Positions 22,801 to 31,665 of a DNA stretch of 64,000 nt are shown piece by piece. The stretch's first letter is position 1; each line of letters starts with the position of its first letter. Where the stretch lies: positions 895,748-959,747 of the forward strand of contig KL647306.1 of assembly GCA_000727475.1 (NCBI GenBank), in the 5' to 3' direction. Under the pieces are notes generated by a model, which saw only the letters and a list, made by a program, of their open reading frames with translations, was not told the DNA's origin and did not search any database. The position numbers were made by a program, and so were the translations under genes. This DNA is from Sarcocystis neurona (taxonomy: Eukaryota > Apicomplexa > Conoidasida > Eucoccidiorida > Sarcocystidae).

Positions 22801-25800
22801 AAGGCATATAAGTGCACTCTTCCTCTACACGTATACACCTAGAAACAGCGGAAATTCACAAACATAAATATATACACGAGTATGAAAGGGTCTCTCTCTT
22901 CCATTCTCTCTGTCTCTCTATCTTCCTCTCTCTAATTTTTTCTCTCTCTATCTTTCTTTTTGTCTCTTTCTGTGTTCCAGTATACAGATCTGCCTACCTA
23001 GAGAGAAGCCCGCCTTTCTACTGTTGCGTCTCTGTGAGCATGCAGGACTTGCTCCCCTAGAAACAGCAGAAATCGCCTAGGTGTACACATGGATATAAAT
23101 ATGGGAGGGCCTGTATCATTCTTCCTTTTCCTCTCTGCGTTGCAATATATCGATCTGCTTACCTACCGAGAGGAGGAGCACTTCTCTACCGCTCCGTCGC
23201 TCTGCGCGTGCAGCGTGTGTTCGCCGGGCGTTGACTCTGCTGTTGTTACGGTCGTATACACGCCTCTACTTACATGTTGTCACACAACACACATATATAT
23301 TCTTTTCACAGAGCGAGGGACACATGCAGCTCCCCTTGCCTCTGCAGCCTCCCGCAGAATACGAATAAAGAAGTACGTGTCGTTCGCAGCGTCCCAGAAA
23401 TTCGTCTTGCACGTATTTACAGGCGTGCATGCGCAGATGTCTGGGGCTCCCACGAACTCCTGCCCCGGGCGCCCGCGCAACGATTTGTCATGAAACGCAC
23501 ACAGATGTATGTGTACACCCACCTACACATATATACATATACTTTTTCTTCTCACACATTGATATAGGTATACTTATACATGCGTACGAACACAGAAATG
23601 TCCGCGTCGATGTGTACAGATTTATATACGAAACACGCCTGTCCGTTCTTACAGAACCGTCCTCCTGGTGTCTCGTACACCCCACTGCTCACACTTCTTC
23701 CCACACGAAGTCGAGACTGCCAGGGTGACTTCCTGACCCCGAAATTCCTCTCCGTGGACTTCTGCGACAACGAAGGTGGTTTTTCACCGAACTGCAGTGT
23801 ACGGGTGAGTTGGACGTTTGTTAATCTTGAACGACAATAGCAACTACACTATGCGTGTGTTCTTCATCTCCAACGCTAAAGTTGCACCTAAGAAGTAGAT
23901 ATTTATATATATATATATATACGTGCAGATACATATATCTAGAGAGAGAGACATATACATACACATACGCTTACGCAGTATAGGAGTACGCGTAAATAGA
24001 TATATATGTGTACACGTGTATGCACGTGTGTGTCTATTCGTATGCGCGTAGGCGTATGTGACTAGTAGAAATCCGCATGCACATGCATTTTTGCATGTGC
24101 TGATGCGCTACAACCTTCTTTTTGTTTGGTGTGGCTTTCGTAACTTTTCGGTGTTCTCCCCTTTCTCGCATCCCTACTTTGCCGCTAAAGACGAGATAAA
24201 CAAAACTTACCTCAAGTCAATTCGTGCGAAGCTACTGACGATCAACGCCGCATGAGCCGGCTGCATGCGAGTCGCCACAGCAGGGAGGAGTCTCAGGAGC
24301 AACTTCCAGAATGGTACGTGGTAGACGTAGAAGAACCCCAGGGCGTTGGCAGCAAGAGCGAGGTCTTGCGCAGTGAAGCTGGCTCGACCCTGCACCGCCT
24401 GGCTTCGTACCTGCTGCTGTTGCTGCATGTGCGGCTGCTGCTGCTGCTGCGTGTGCTGCTGCCTCTGCTGCAGCTGGTTCTTCAGAGCTGCATCCGCAGG
24501 TGGCGGGGCTCGTGCCTGGGCCTTCCGGAGGGAGATGCAGAGCTGCTGGACCAGCAGTTCAAGCGTGTCATACTTGTGTACGTTGAGCTTTTTATAGCTG
24601 TTCAGCAACAGCACGAGCCCTTGGATAGAGAAGGTGTCGAGCTGTTTCATGATGAGAGGCGGGAGCACCACGTGCACGAGCTTGCTGTCGTAGTATTTCA
24701 CCCTGGCGAAGCAGTACAGACACAGAGATAGTTGGTCTGCAGTCATGTGGACCGCAGCATACCCCAAACGGGCAGCAAATACCTTCCACAGCTTTGCATC
24801 GCGTGCGTTATTACGGGCCGCTCGGTACACCATTCTTACCAAGACGCTGCTGCTGCTCATCCAGCTGCCTCCTCTCCCGTGCAGATGCTGTTGGTCTTCC
24901 TGCTGTTGTGGGGACCCCATTAATCCGGCAGAAACAGGGGATGGAGCAGCAGCTGGGGCTTGGTGTTGCTGTTGGTGCTGCAGCGGCACCAGAGAACAAG
25001 AAGCAGCAGCAGGCGATACATGCTGCTGCTGCTGGTCGAGAACGGAAGACACGCCGCTGGGGCGCTTATCTTGCCGCTGCGGCAGAGCACGAGAATCAAC
25101 GCATCCTGACAGACGCTGCTGCTGTTGCTGCTGTGTAGGAGTCGCCGCCGGACCCTGAGATCGCTGCTGCTGTTCCTCCTGGAGTAGAGAGGGGGCAGGC
25201 AGGAGACGGCGAGCAGTAGGATCCCCCGCAGTTGCCTCAGCGTGTGAAGAGGGCTGCTCCAAAGGGAAGCGACTCGCGCCGACGCTCGCTGCAGTAGTGG
25301 CTGCATGATCAGCTGCATCCGCAAAAAGAGGAACAGGAGCAGAAGCGCGAGCCAGGGGAGCTGCAGAGGGAGCCGGACACGCTTCCCACCCAGTAAAAGG
25401 AGCGGCGTCCGGTCCAGCACCGACAGCCGCAGCAGCAGCAGGAAGAGGAGCAGCAGCAGGACGAGGAGCAGCAGCAGTGGCTGACGTATCTTTGGAGCGC
25501 GGTATTACGAAGAGTTTCGGACGAGAACGGCGGGAAGGAGGGGTGGGTTTGGTGGGAGGAGCAGCAGCCGCAGCAGCAGGAAAGGAAAAACGTCCCCATT
25601 TGCCATCTGCAGAACTGTAGCTAAGTTCGTCAATAAAGACAGAAAGCAGAGAGTCATCTGCCGCGTCTTTATTTGTTGCTTCCTCCTGGTTCTCTCCTGC
25701 TGCTGCTGCACGCCTTCCACCTGCGTCAGTTGCCGCTGAAGGCGCTGACGCTCTTGCTGCATCGGTGGTTGGTTTCGCTGCTGCTCTTGCTCCGGCTGCT

Positions 25801-27212
25801 GCTGCGCTTCCACACGCAGTAGGCGCTGTTGAAAGGAACCCCCCAGCAACTGGAGCGCTCCCAGAAGAAGGCCCTCGCTCAGCTGCTGAAGCAGAAGAAG
25901 GGTCGGAGAGAGACGGAGTCGACGAATAGAAAGAATCGAGAATCGGTGTTGTTGGGGCTGCTGCTGCTGCTGTTTGACCGGAAGCGACCGGTGGAAGCCG
26001 ATTAGCAGCGACAGTTCTTCGCCCAGCTGCCACTGCCGCAGGAGGCACTCGAAGAGAAGCGGCAACTGCTGCTGCTTCATCCGTGGCTGTTCCTGTAGTT
26101 TCCTGCTGCTGCTCTTGCTGCTGCTGCCTTCCTCCTGTCCTCTCTGCCGCCGCGAATTCTTCAGGTGCTGCCGGCTTCCTCCTCTTCCTGCGGCCCTTTG
26201 GGCTCTTTCGTCGTTGACTCGCGTGACACGCATCCTCCCCCTCTCCCGCGGGGGCGTACACCTCGCCGAAAATGCTCTCCCAGTCAACGATGGCTTTCTT
26301 TCCTTCTCTTTCTGCTCCTGCTCCTGCTGTTGTTCCTGCTGCTGCCCCTACTGCTCCTGTTGCTGCTCGTGTTGTTGCTGCGTCGGCTGCTGCTGCGTCT
26401 GCGGCTGCTGGCAGGCTCGTCCGCAGCGAGCGACGTTGCAAACGGACAAACCCCAGAGCAGTGCTGGGTCTGCCCTCTACCTGATCCACCTCCACCGCAG
26501 CAGCAGCAGCAGCACCAACACCAACACCGACAGAAGCCCTAAAAGCAGGAAGACGAGCAGCAAGAGGATCGCCAGGAGCATGCCCAGCAGCGATGCTACA
26601 GCTTCTAGCAATAAGGCAACGGAGTGCGGCCCCAGCTGCATTATTGGCCAGAGCCGCAGCAGCAACACCACGTGAGACAGCAGCAGCATTCGCAGCACGT
26701 GGGAACGCACCAGCGGCACTACCGGCGCTCAAAAACGCAGCCGCAGGAGTAGGAGAAGGAGCACCAGCAACAGACACGGCAACAAGAGCAAGACTGAGAG
26801 GTGCGTCAGCAGCAGCAGGAGCAATAGACGAGACTGCGGTAGCAGCTCGTGAGCGCGAGATAGCCGTCGTGGACAACTGTCGCTTGGAAGAGTGGGTAGT
26901 AACACCAGAGACGGTGCAGCAGCAGGAGCAGCAACGCGGAGCAGAGGCAGCAGCAGTCGGGGGGTGCAAATGGTTGCTGCTTCTAGCTGGCAAGGGAATA
27001 AAGCACCGGAGCTGCTGCTGTGTCTGCCTCTGCTCAAGCTGCTGCTGCTTCCGCCTTTGCTCACGCTCCTGCTGTTTCTGCATCTGCTCAAGCAGCTGCT
27101 GCTTCTGCCTCTGCTCAAGCAGTCGATCGAGAAGGACCCGCTCTCTCGCATGCTGTCGATGCAAATGTGAAAGCCTCACGCTACAGCGAGACGCGCCTCG
27201 AAGTTGTACCAT
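10906..27212 (-). CDS. RAP-domain protein, eight-exon gene
   Basis: Proposed exons (minus strand, 5' to 3'): 27212-24211, 22036-21871, 19659-19588, 17254-17104, 15647-15568, 14866-14719, 13607-13531, 11073-10906. They total 3864 nt, exactly 1288 codons, with intron phases 2,0,0,1,0,1,0 all compatible. The N-terminal two thirds is low complexity: a Gln-rich coiled segment built on LEQRQKQQ-like units (residues about 30-65), then Ala-, Ser- and Gln-rich sequence. From about residue 785 comes a helical-repeat region, and residues about 1165-1265 form a RAP domain (GCRVDIFLP, AGPHQYY, VCVLPYFEW). RAP proteins are mostly organellar RNA-binding factors, and apicomplexans have an expanded set working on mitochondrial RNA. 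The N-terminus is rich in Arg and His, which fits organellar import. Exons 3 and 4 have ambiguous ends. An upstream exon is possible. Which RNA it binds cannot be inferred. Confidence 0.8.
11750..12080. repeat. two-copy imperfect duplication, unit about 158 bp
   Basis: Two successive blocks share the order ACAGAGTC-x-ACAG, a CACACA...TGTCTGCC block, ATAAGAC, GTGCGCCTG, a TGTATGTGTAC-like tract and CATCCAGAAG/GTCCAGAAGG. It lies in the intron between RAP exons 7 and 8. Confidence 0.6.
12190..12545. repeat. degenerate repeats of about 65 bp
   Basis: Recurring AGAGTGAAGGCA, AAATAAAGGCA, AAGTAAAGGAACGCA and AAGTAAAGGGAGG cores are separated by TATATACGTATA-type spacers. At least five diverged units lie in the same intron as the 11750-12080 duplication. 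Confidence 0.5.
12957..13505. repeat. minisatellite, six units of 57-128 bp
   Basis: Each plus-strand unit begins GTCTRAARCGC, carries a variable TATA/CGTGTATA part, then AAAGTAGACRCGCAG, CGGTTGAACGAGTGTGG and a GTGAGTATG-like end. Unit starts are near 12959, 13051, 13139, 13267, 13354 and 13449, the last one truncated. On the sense (minus) strand the array begins about 25 nt after the donor of RAP exon 7. Confidence 0.75.
13531..13607 (-). CDS. RAP gene exon 7 (central RAP domain)
   Basis: A 77-nt exon from CGCGCGCAG to CAA|GTGAGC. With exon 6 it reads AGPHQYYLNTTRMTAFAKLQ then KRILEMQ. AGPHQYY aligns with the conserved E-x-D-G-P-x-H-F core of RAP domains, with the usual acidic residues replaced by CA. 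The phase is 1 in, 0 out. Confidence 0.82.
13728..13799. repeat. perfect 36-bp tandem duplication
   Basis: The 36-mer starting GAAAGCCACCACACAAGCAC occurs twice without a mismatch (13728-13763 and 13764-13799), in the intron between RAP exons 6 and 7. The identity implies a recent event or active length variation. Confidence 0.9.
14719..14866 (-). CDS. RAP gene exon 6 (N-terminal half of RAP domain)
   Basis: The exon starts after the CAG that ends a long CTG tract and stops in phase 1 at GCAG|GTATCC. It encodes EDGEHTSKWSIEVVRTLRDM and GISFQRRLHLQGCRVDIFLP followed by HKNVGILCA. The sequence vDiflP-x(3)-vgil is the hallmark first half of RAP domains. The reading frame stays open upstream through the CTG tract as poly-Leu, so retention of the end of the intron would insert a Leu run without a frameshift. 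Confidence 0.82.
14868..15400. repeat. CAG/CTG trinucleotide tract at intron 3' end
   Basis: The plus strand reads interrupted CAG/CAA/GCA triplets for about 530 bases. On the sense strand of the RAP gene this is a CTG/TTG tract whose last unit, CTGCAG, is the acceptor of exon 6. It is pyrimidine-enriched and probably serves as the intron terminus. Confidence 0.75.
15568..15647 (-). CDS. RAP gene exon 5
   Basis: An 80-nt exon from acceptor GACACAG to donor CTG|GTGAGA. With the split codon supplied by exon 4 it reads DIYESLEPAERAFLGRVATK then AAANAKL. It links the helical region to the RAP domain. An alternative acceptor further upstream (TTCGAG before TTTATGGCTG) would be in phase 0 and does not match exon 4. 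Confidence 0.65.
15694..15890. repeat. three-unit minisatellite, about 62-70 bp
   Basis: Three units begin AGGTAGGCTCACC, AGGTAGGCTCATCC and AGGCAGGCTCACC, each followed by CAATAAATA-like, AAGGA and GCAAGCA elements. It lies in the intron upstream of RAP exon 5. A related short duplication (GACACACGTGGCCACACATG and its copy at 16085) follows. Confidence 0.65.
16861..16890. repeat. (AC)15 microsatellite
   Basis: Thirty bases of uninterrupted AC lie in the intron between RAP exons 4 and 5. They are likely to be length-polymorphic. Confidence 0.9.
16917..17103. repeat. two-copy duplication including the exon 4 donor
   Basis: Two units of about 95 bp share ACATATATGTGCA, GACAGACGGGTGCAC/CAGACGTTTGCAC, ATATACATGGGTGTGT and AAGGACCGTGC. 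The copy next to exon 4 ends in the real donor; the inner copy ends in a GTAGGT-containing pseudo-donor on the sense strand. Confidence 0.6.
17104..17254 (-). CDS. RAP gene exon 4 (helical repeat)
   Basis: The exon ends in phase 1 at ACAG|GTAGGC (17103). It reads SRRTGLCAAVAVAQLIRKLL and continues through ARRNPSLAAHQLRKLLQVST to QYHYT. The Leu/Ala-rich helices fit the repeat region. The 5' end is uncertain: 17254 (after GAAGAGAAG-like purines, phase 0) joins exon 3 in frame, while 17259 would fit the longer exon 3. The intron that follows begins inside a tandem duplication that contains a second copy of the donor. Confidence 0.65.
17978..18372. repeat. interspersed minisatellite, 37-bp and 50-bp cores
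   Basis: A core ACTAGCACTATGTGGAACAT followed by G-x-CCACACTGC occurs near 17978, 18177 and 18239. A second core, TGCATCACGC-x-CATACGT-x-CTAT with AGCGTGATCCAC, occurs near 18067 and 18322. TATA microsatellites fill the spaces. The array lies in the intron between RAP exons 3 and 4. Confidence 0.6.
19588..19659 (-). CDS. RAP gene exon 3 (ends uncertain)
   Basis: After a CTG/GCTG-rich tract the sequence ATTAGCAGCAG offers three tandem acceptors, all in phase 0. The exon reads DPFDVQALCLLLHATVCLSG and continues ASEA to a donor GCC|GTACGT. The pattern DVQALCLLLHA matches the repeat in exon 1 (SIQGLVLLLNS). An alternative is to read on another 27 codons to CAAG|GTGGAG. A second frame in this stretch (FEYLDATACRHDHVQVLLK) is also protein-like, so the 3' end is not settled. 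Confidence 0.5.
19667..19865. repeat. CAG/GCA tract at intron 3' end
   Basis: The plus strand is made of CAG, CAA and CCG triplets; the sense strand of the RAP gene reads GCTG/CTG and runs into the tandem acceptors of exon 3. The plus-strand Ala-rich and minus-strand Ala-rich ORFs here are judged by-products. Confidence 0.65.
20361..20378. repeat. G18 homopolymer
   Basis: Eighteen consecutive G lie in the RAP intron 2, followed at 20537-20549 by thirteen consecutive C. Both could form quadruplex structures and are likely assembly-sensitive. Confidence 0.85.
20881..20901. repeat. (CT)10 microsatellite
   Basis: An uninterrupted CT run in RAP intron 2. Confidence 0.85.
21248..21840. repeat. 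minisatellite, about five units of 100-135 bp
   Basis: Units recur with the order GTAGACAC, CTGCA-x-ATG, TATGGGAGTMTATAGACAC, a TGTAC/TATGT block, a TATATATATA run and GGAAGAAAA. They start near 21248, 21372, 21480, 21583 and 21702. On the sense strand the array begins about 30 nt after the donor of RAP exon 2. Confidence 0.65.
21871..22036 (-). CDS. RAP gene exon 2 (helical repeat)
   Basis: The exon follows an acceptor CTGCAG at the end of a CTG-rich tract and ends at CAG|GTAAAC. One base completes the Arg codon split by exon 1, so the join reads ARIDLR then DGASLLLLSRVLKKHV. The remainder (LLAVAASAFCKLDFSHVQL, IAFHKAIHHKFSQ) continues the helical repeat pattern of exon 1 without interruption. 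The match of phase and pattern makes this join the most secure in the 5' half. Confidence 0.8.
22037..22540. repeat. CAG/CTG tract at intron 3' end
   Basis: About 500 bases of CAG-rich triplets on the plus strand. Read on the sense strand of the RAP gene, CTG and TGC triplets lead directly to the CTGCTGCAG acceptor of exon 2. The plus-strand ORFs at 21991-22586 are judged shadows. Confidence 0.7.
22838..23220. repeat. two-copy duplication, about 220 bp
   Basis: Both copies run CCTAGAAACAGCRGAAAT, a GTATGAAAGG/ATATGGGAGG step, a TTCCTTTTCTCTCT-like pyrimidine tract, CAGTATACAGATCTGCCTACC or CAATATATCGATCTGCTTACC, and a GAGAGAAG/GAGAGGAGG end. It is located in the intron between RAP exons 1 and 2. 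Confidence 0.65.
24211..27212 (-). CDS. RAP gene exon 1 (low complexity plus helical repeats)
   Basis: The exon is open from ATG at 27212 and ends in phase 2 at a canonical donor, GAG|GTAAGT (24210). Residues 1-28 are Arg/His-rich, then come four Gln-rich units, then Ala/Ser/Gln/Pro-rich filler with poly-Gln and poly-Ala. Residues about 785-900 read as paired helices (LWKVFAARLGY, LSLCLYCFARV, SIQGLVLLLNSYKKLNV, TLELLVQQLCISL), are interrupted by a poly-Gln insert, and resume with FTAQDLALAANALGFFYVYH and ALIVSSFARIDLR. The alternation of helices spaced about 35-40 residues resembles the repeats found upstream of RAP domains. Antisense ORFs over the CAG/CTG tracts are shadows. Confidence 0.85.
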
Positions 27213-27824
27213 TTTTTTTCTCTAGTGTTACGGTGCTGTGCTGCTCCTGGGGAGACACAGAGACTAGACAGCTGTACCAGCTGCTGCGACCGTGTCGCTA
27301 TTTTCACGCAAAGCCAAACAGCACCGCGCCCGCAGGCGCCCTATTTATGACTGTTCTCCGCTGCCCTAACAGCAACAGCAGCAAAGCCCCAACAGAAACG
27401 AAGAGGCGCAGCAGCACCTTCAGGCACAGATGCGGCTGCCGCAGCACCGGCACGAGCTACAGAAGCAGCGGCAGCACTCCTCCGAGCACCCGTGTGGCGG
27501 TTTCTGTGTCCGTATCAGCAATAGAAGCGTACCCATTTTTCTTTGTATAGCGGCAGGGGCAGCAGCGGTAGCACCGGCAGCAGCTGCAGCAGAAAAGCGC
27601 GGGTCGATCGAAGGAAGGTCGTGTCCACACGCGCATATGGATACTCAATGACTGCCAGAAGAAGATTTCTGAGTTCTTCCCAGTCGAAAATTCCGTGAAG
27701 CGTATACAGAAATATACATCTGCGGGGGCGTTGACGGGATATGGGCATGGACAAAGATGTACAAACGGACGCACATCGGTTGGCAGACTTATTGTCAATT
27801 TCTCCCTCTTAGATTCAGATATAT

Positions 27825-28060
27825 GTGTGTATGTGTGTGGCAACGAACCAATTTCTCAAACTCTTTCCTCTCTGTCTCTCTCTCTTTGCCTCTGTCTCTC
27901 TCTTCCCCTCTGTCTGTCCGTATGTCGGTGATACATCTACGTGTGTGTGCGTCTGTGGCGATAAACCAACTTCTCAACTTCTTTTTTTCTCGCTCTATCT
28001 CTCTCTTCAGCTCTCTCTCTCTCTTGCCCCGTGTCTGTGTGTGTCTCTGTGTTTCTGTAT
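27825..28060. repeat. two-copy duplication with CT-rich tails
   Basis: Two units carry GTGTGTGTGGCAACGAACCA / GCGTCTGTGGCGATAAACCA, then TTCTCAA, then long TCTCTCTC runs and a GTCTGTCCGT/GTCTGTGTGT end. The unit is about 120 bp, in the spacer upstream of the RAP gene. Confidence 0.65.
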
Positions 28061-28912
28061 TTCTTCGTGTCCTCTCCGTCCTGCGCATGGGAGAACTGCA
28101 AAACGTCGACCTGCCCTCCGCACATCTCGAGCGGGGACAGCTTCATGCACGCAGGAAGCGGGAGGCTCCTAGTATTGCCACTTCCCCGTCTCAAAAGAGA
28201 AGACTGTCACGACAGCCGGACCAAGGAAGAAGAAACATTAAACAGGACAATTTACAACCCTTTCACGACTCTGCACACACGCACGTGATGAACACACGTA
28301 CCGAAAAGTCGAGTCTTCTCCACCCACACGCCCACGCAGACGTTCGTCTGTACACACTGTATATATGTGGACGTGAAGCACACACGTACAGAAGTATAAT
28401 AGGTCTCTATATTACTGCTTTCACCCACACATACACATACATGTGTATACTGCATCCACTTGGATCTATACACGCGTATATTCGAGAGGAAGAGAGACAG
28501 ACAGACGAAGGAAAAAAAAGGGAAAAAATTGATATGTGTTTGTGTGTGTGTATGTGTCGATACGATGAGAGAGAGAACAGGAGTGTGACTCCGCTATGCG
28601 TATGTAAAATCGATAAACAAGGACGGGGAAGTGCTAAGCAGCGGCGATTTCTACTTGCAGGAAGACGAGAAAATTTATTTGAACGCGGCTCGGTGAAATG
28701 CGCAAGCAGAGCCGTCGCGCAACAAAACATCAGACGGAGAAAAATTCGGAAGATGGCGGGCAGCAGACAGTCAGCAGGAAAGCAAGGGAAGAAAAGAAAG
28801 AGAGGCCGGCCGCTGCTGCCTCTCACGCCCTCTCCTCTACGTGTGTAGACGACGGTTCATGCAGAAAGGCGACCAGACGCTGGCAACTATATGCACATAT
28901 ACATATATATAT

Positions 28913-29195
28913 ACACGCCTACATACTCACATGTATTACGCGTTGACATACACATGCATGCACATATTATATATGTATACTGAATGCGCATGATTAGACG
29001 TGCGCGTGCGTAAGGTTTACACGTATATAATGGAAATACGCAACATAAAGATATATGCATACATACACACCTACTTACATATGTATTACAGAGTTATAGA
29101 CACTATGTATGCTTGGGCATAGAGTGTATAAATTTGGACGTGCGCGTGCGTCTATTATATACGTAAATAACATGAATATACAACATAAATATATA
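28913..29195. repeat. two-copy duplication, about 140 bp
   Basis: Both copies share CCTACATACTCACATGTATTA, a central GACGTGCGCGTGCGT and an AATACGCAACATAAAGATATA end. They are AT-rich and have no coding potential. Confidence 0.65.
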
Positions 29196-31479
29196 CACGC
29201 GTACATACAAATTATATAGATAGACAGGTAGTGTACACATACAATTGTGGGGTCACGGACGACAGACCTGCTTTATGTGCATTCCTGGATGTACGGATTC
29301 CACGTGCCACATGTCTAGGATTCTAACACAGAAGTCTACGTTCCTTCTGCCTCTCACGACTACTCTCTCTCTACGCACGTATGTAAAAGACGTTGTAAAA
29401 GAAAAAAAATAGAAAATATAATCGTATATACCCGCAGAATGACGTGAAGAGATACCCACACGCACTTCGGAGACATGCCGTCATGTTCTTTCGAACGCAG
29501 ATATCTTTCTAGCCGCATCTTGACTTTTTCTGTCTCTCTCTCTGTCTCTATCTCTCTCCCAGTGCGTGTCTCTCCCTTGAGATGCGAACTGAATACCGTG
29601 ACTTGCATCGGTCGCGCGGTGGGGCGCAAGACAAAAGAGAAAGGGAAAAAGTACTGAGGGGAGCAAAAACTCCCGCGCACGCACAGCAGGAGGGGTACCT
29701 CACGTCGGAAAGAACACAGAAAAAAGAAGTCGTTTTCCCCCGAGAACGGCGTAATCCCCCGACCGGCTTGCTTTACCACAGCGTAGATATATTATGCATC
29801 AACAAAAGCGAAGCAAACAAGCAACGGCAGAGGAGAACTGCGCCCTCTGGTGGTGCTGCTCGTAGAGATGAGTCGTCTCGCGCAGACAGCTCCTTGTCCT
29901 TTATTCCCCGTCCTCTCGCTGCCGTCGCCCGTTGGAACTGCTGTTGCTGCTCTGCTGCACATGTTTTTGTTGCTGCTACAGACCTGTGTGTGTGACTCGC
30001 TGCTGCTGTGGAATGGCTGCTGCTGCTGCTGGCGCGGGAGGCTTAACGCAGGGGGCGCTCTTGAGTTGCTGTTCCGGTAGATCTGAAAAATCGCTGCCCC
30101 CGTTGCGCTCCACTGCTGATACCCTCGCCACTCCAGCTGCTTGTGTGAAGGAAGGAGGGAAGGCAACCACAAGGAACGGTTTGTCCGCGCCCCGCTACTT
30201 CGGAAAGTTGCCAGAAGTCGCGGAAGATGAAAAGGACACACACAGGGAAGCCTGTGTGCATACCTTCACCTCTATATGTATGTGTGCATGTGTAAAGACG
30301 TGTGTACACACTTCTTGCCAAGTCTCACGTGGATATTGCATATACAGTTCCCAAGTCTGTTCTCCGGAAAGGTGGTGGATCCGATTGACGAGAGGGGATG
30401 TCTCACGAAAATAAAGCCGTCTACGTGAAGAAATGCGTACGTACACATCTGTGTGCATCTACGAGCGTAATACTTTATTTACAGTTGCTACAGTTCCATA
30501 ACCGATAAAGATGTGCACGCCGCAAAAGAACCCTACCTTGTCGGCGGGCTGGCATGGCAGAGCTCCACTGGGTGTGGGCGCCTGAATCACAAGGATAAAT
30601 ACTTATCACGGACGCTCGCTTTCTTCAGGTTGAAGTGCTTCTCTCTGTCTCTCGCTATCCAAATTCGTATTATATACAGGAGTGCGACCACAGACCCAAC
30701 AACCGTGACCATACCAGGGGTCATCCCTGCGGTCGCCGGAAGACCACTTCACTTTCCTCCCCCGGGCAAGGGCAGGCGCAACTTCGAACCTTTTTTCTCC
30801 CGGAGACTAAAGTTCGTGCGTGTGCAGCTTTTTTCCCCCAAGATGTGCGGTATTCTTCAGTACACGTGTGCACGGACCGCTGTAACATGGTCATCTTCAG
30901 TATCGCCTCTTTAGTAATTGGTGCATAGGAAATACATCTGGACGTATTTGACGTAGACACGTTTGAATTAGCTGCATTTCCATACGCGTGTATGACGTAC
31001 ACGTTTTTCATGTACGCGGCCGTGTCTACAAGATTCGGTTAAGATAACACCTCTACCCAGATCCTTCACATCCAACTCGAATGGACACATATGGAAGCAG
31101 TACTCAAGTATACATTGCAGAATCTTTGCCCACATCGTACCTATAGGCGTGATTGAGGCTTTCGAAGACTGACGGGAATGCAGTACCCCTATACATTCGA
31201 CGACTGCGGGGAGGCTCCTGCGTGACACCAGAATGTATATCGCTCTGCGTGCGTGCGTATGGAGGAGCGTTCGAAGCACAAGGAGGACAGATCTTGTTTG
31301 GGCGTTGAATATCTGCATGCGAGGCTGAAATTTCATCCCATTTCGTGTCTCCTCTATGCAGACCCTCCAGCACCCACGCCGCAACCACTAGAACATACAC
31401 GTGGCAGCAAGCTGTGCGGAGAGGACAGTAAACAGCAGTGGGGGGCGGGCTGCGACCAGCGGCCGGTCTGATAGCACTT

Positions 31480-31665
31480 GCAGGGCTGGTAGCTGCAGCA
31501 GCAACACCAGCTGGCAGCAGCAGCAGCAGCAGCAGCGGCAGCAGCAAGTCTGGCAGCCGGAGCCCTCTCAGCAGCAGTAGCAAGCCTGGTAGCCGCAACA
31601 GCAGTGCGAGTACTGGCAGCCTCCACAGCAGTAGCAGGACTGGCAGCCGCAACTTCGACTGCTAG
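31480..31665. repeat. CAG-rich trinucleotide tract
   Basis: Interrupted CAG and AGC triplets on the plus strand include a run of about eight CAG near 31510. Minus-strand frames read poly-Ala or poly-Leu. Whether it is coding, or the CTG end of an intron, is not resolved because no flanking exon is secure. Confidence 0.6.

Noticed and set aside
24252..24731. Plus-strand 159-codon ORF
   Set aside because: Antisense of the RAP helical region; its Leu/Cys runs mirror the poly-Gln insert.
26593..27225. Plus-strand 210-codon ORF rich in Ala and Cys
   Set aside because: Antisense to RAP exon 1, whose frame continues unbroken for 3 kb and contains the helical repeats.
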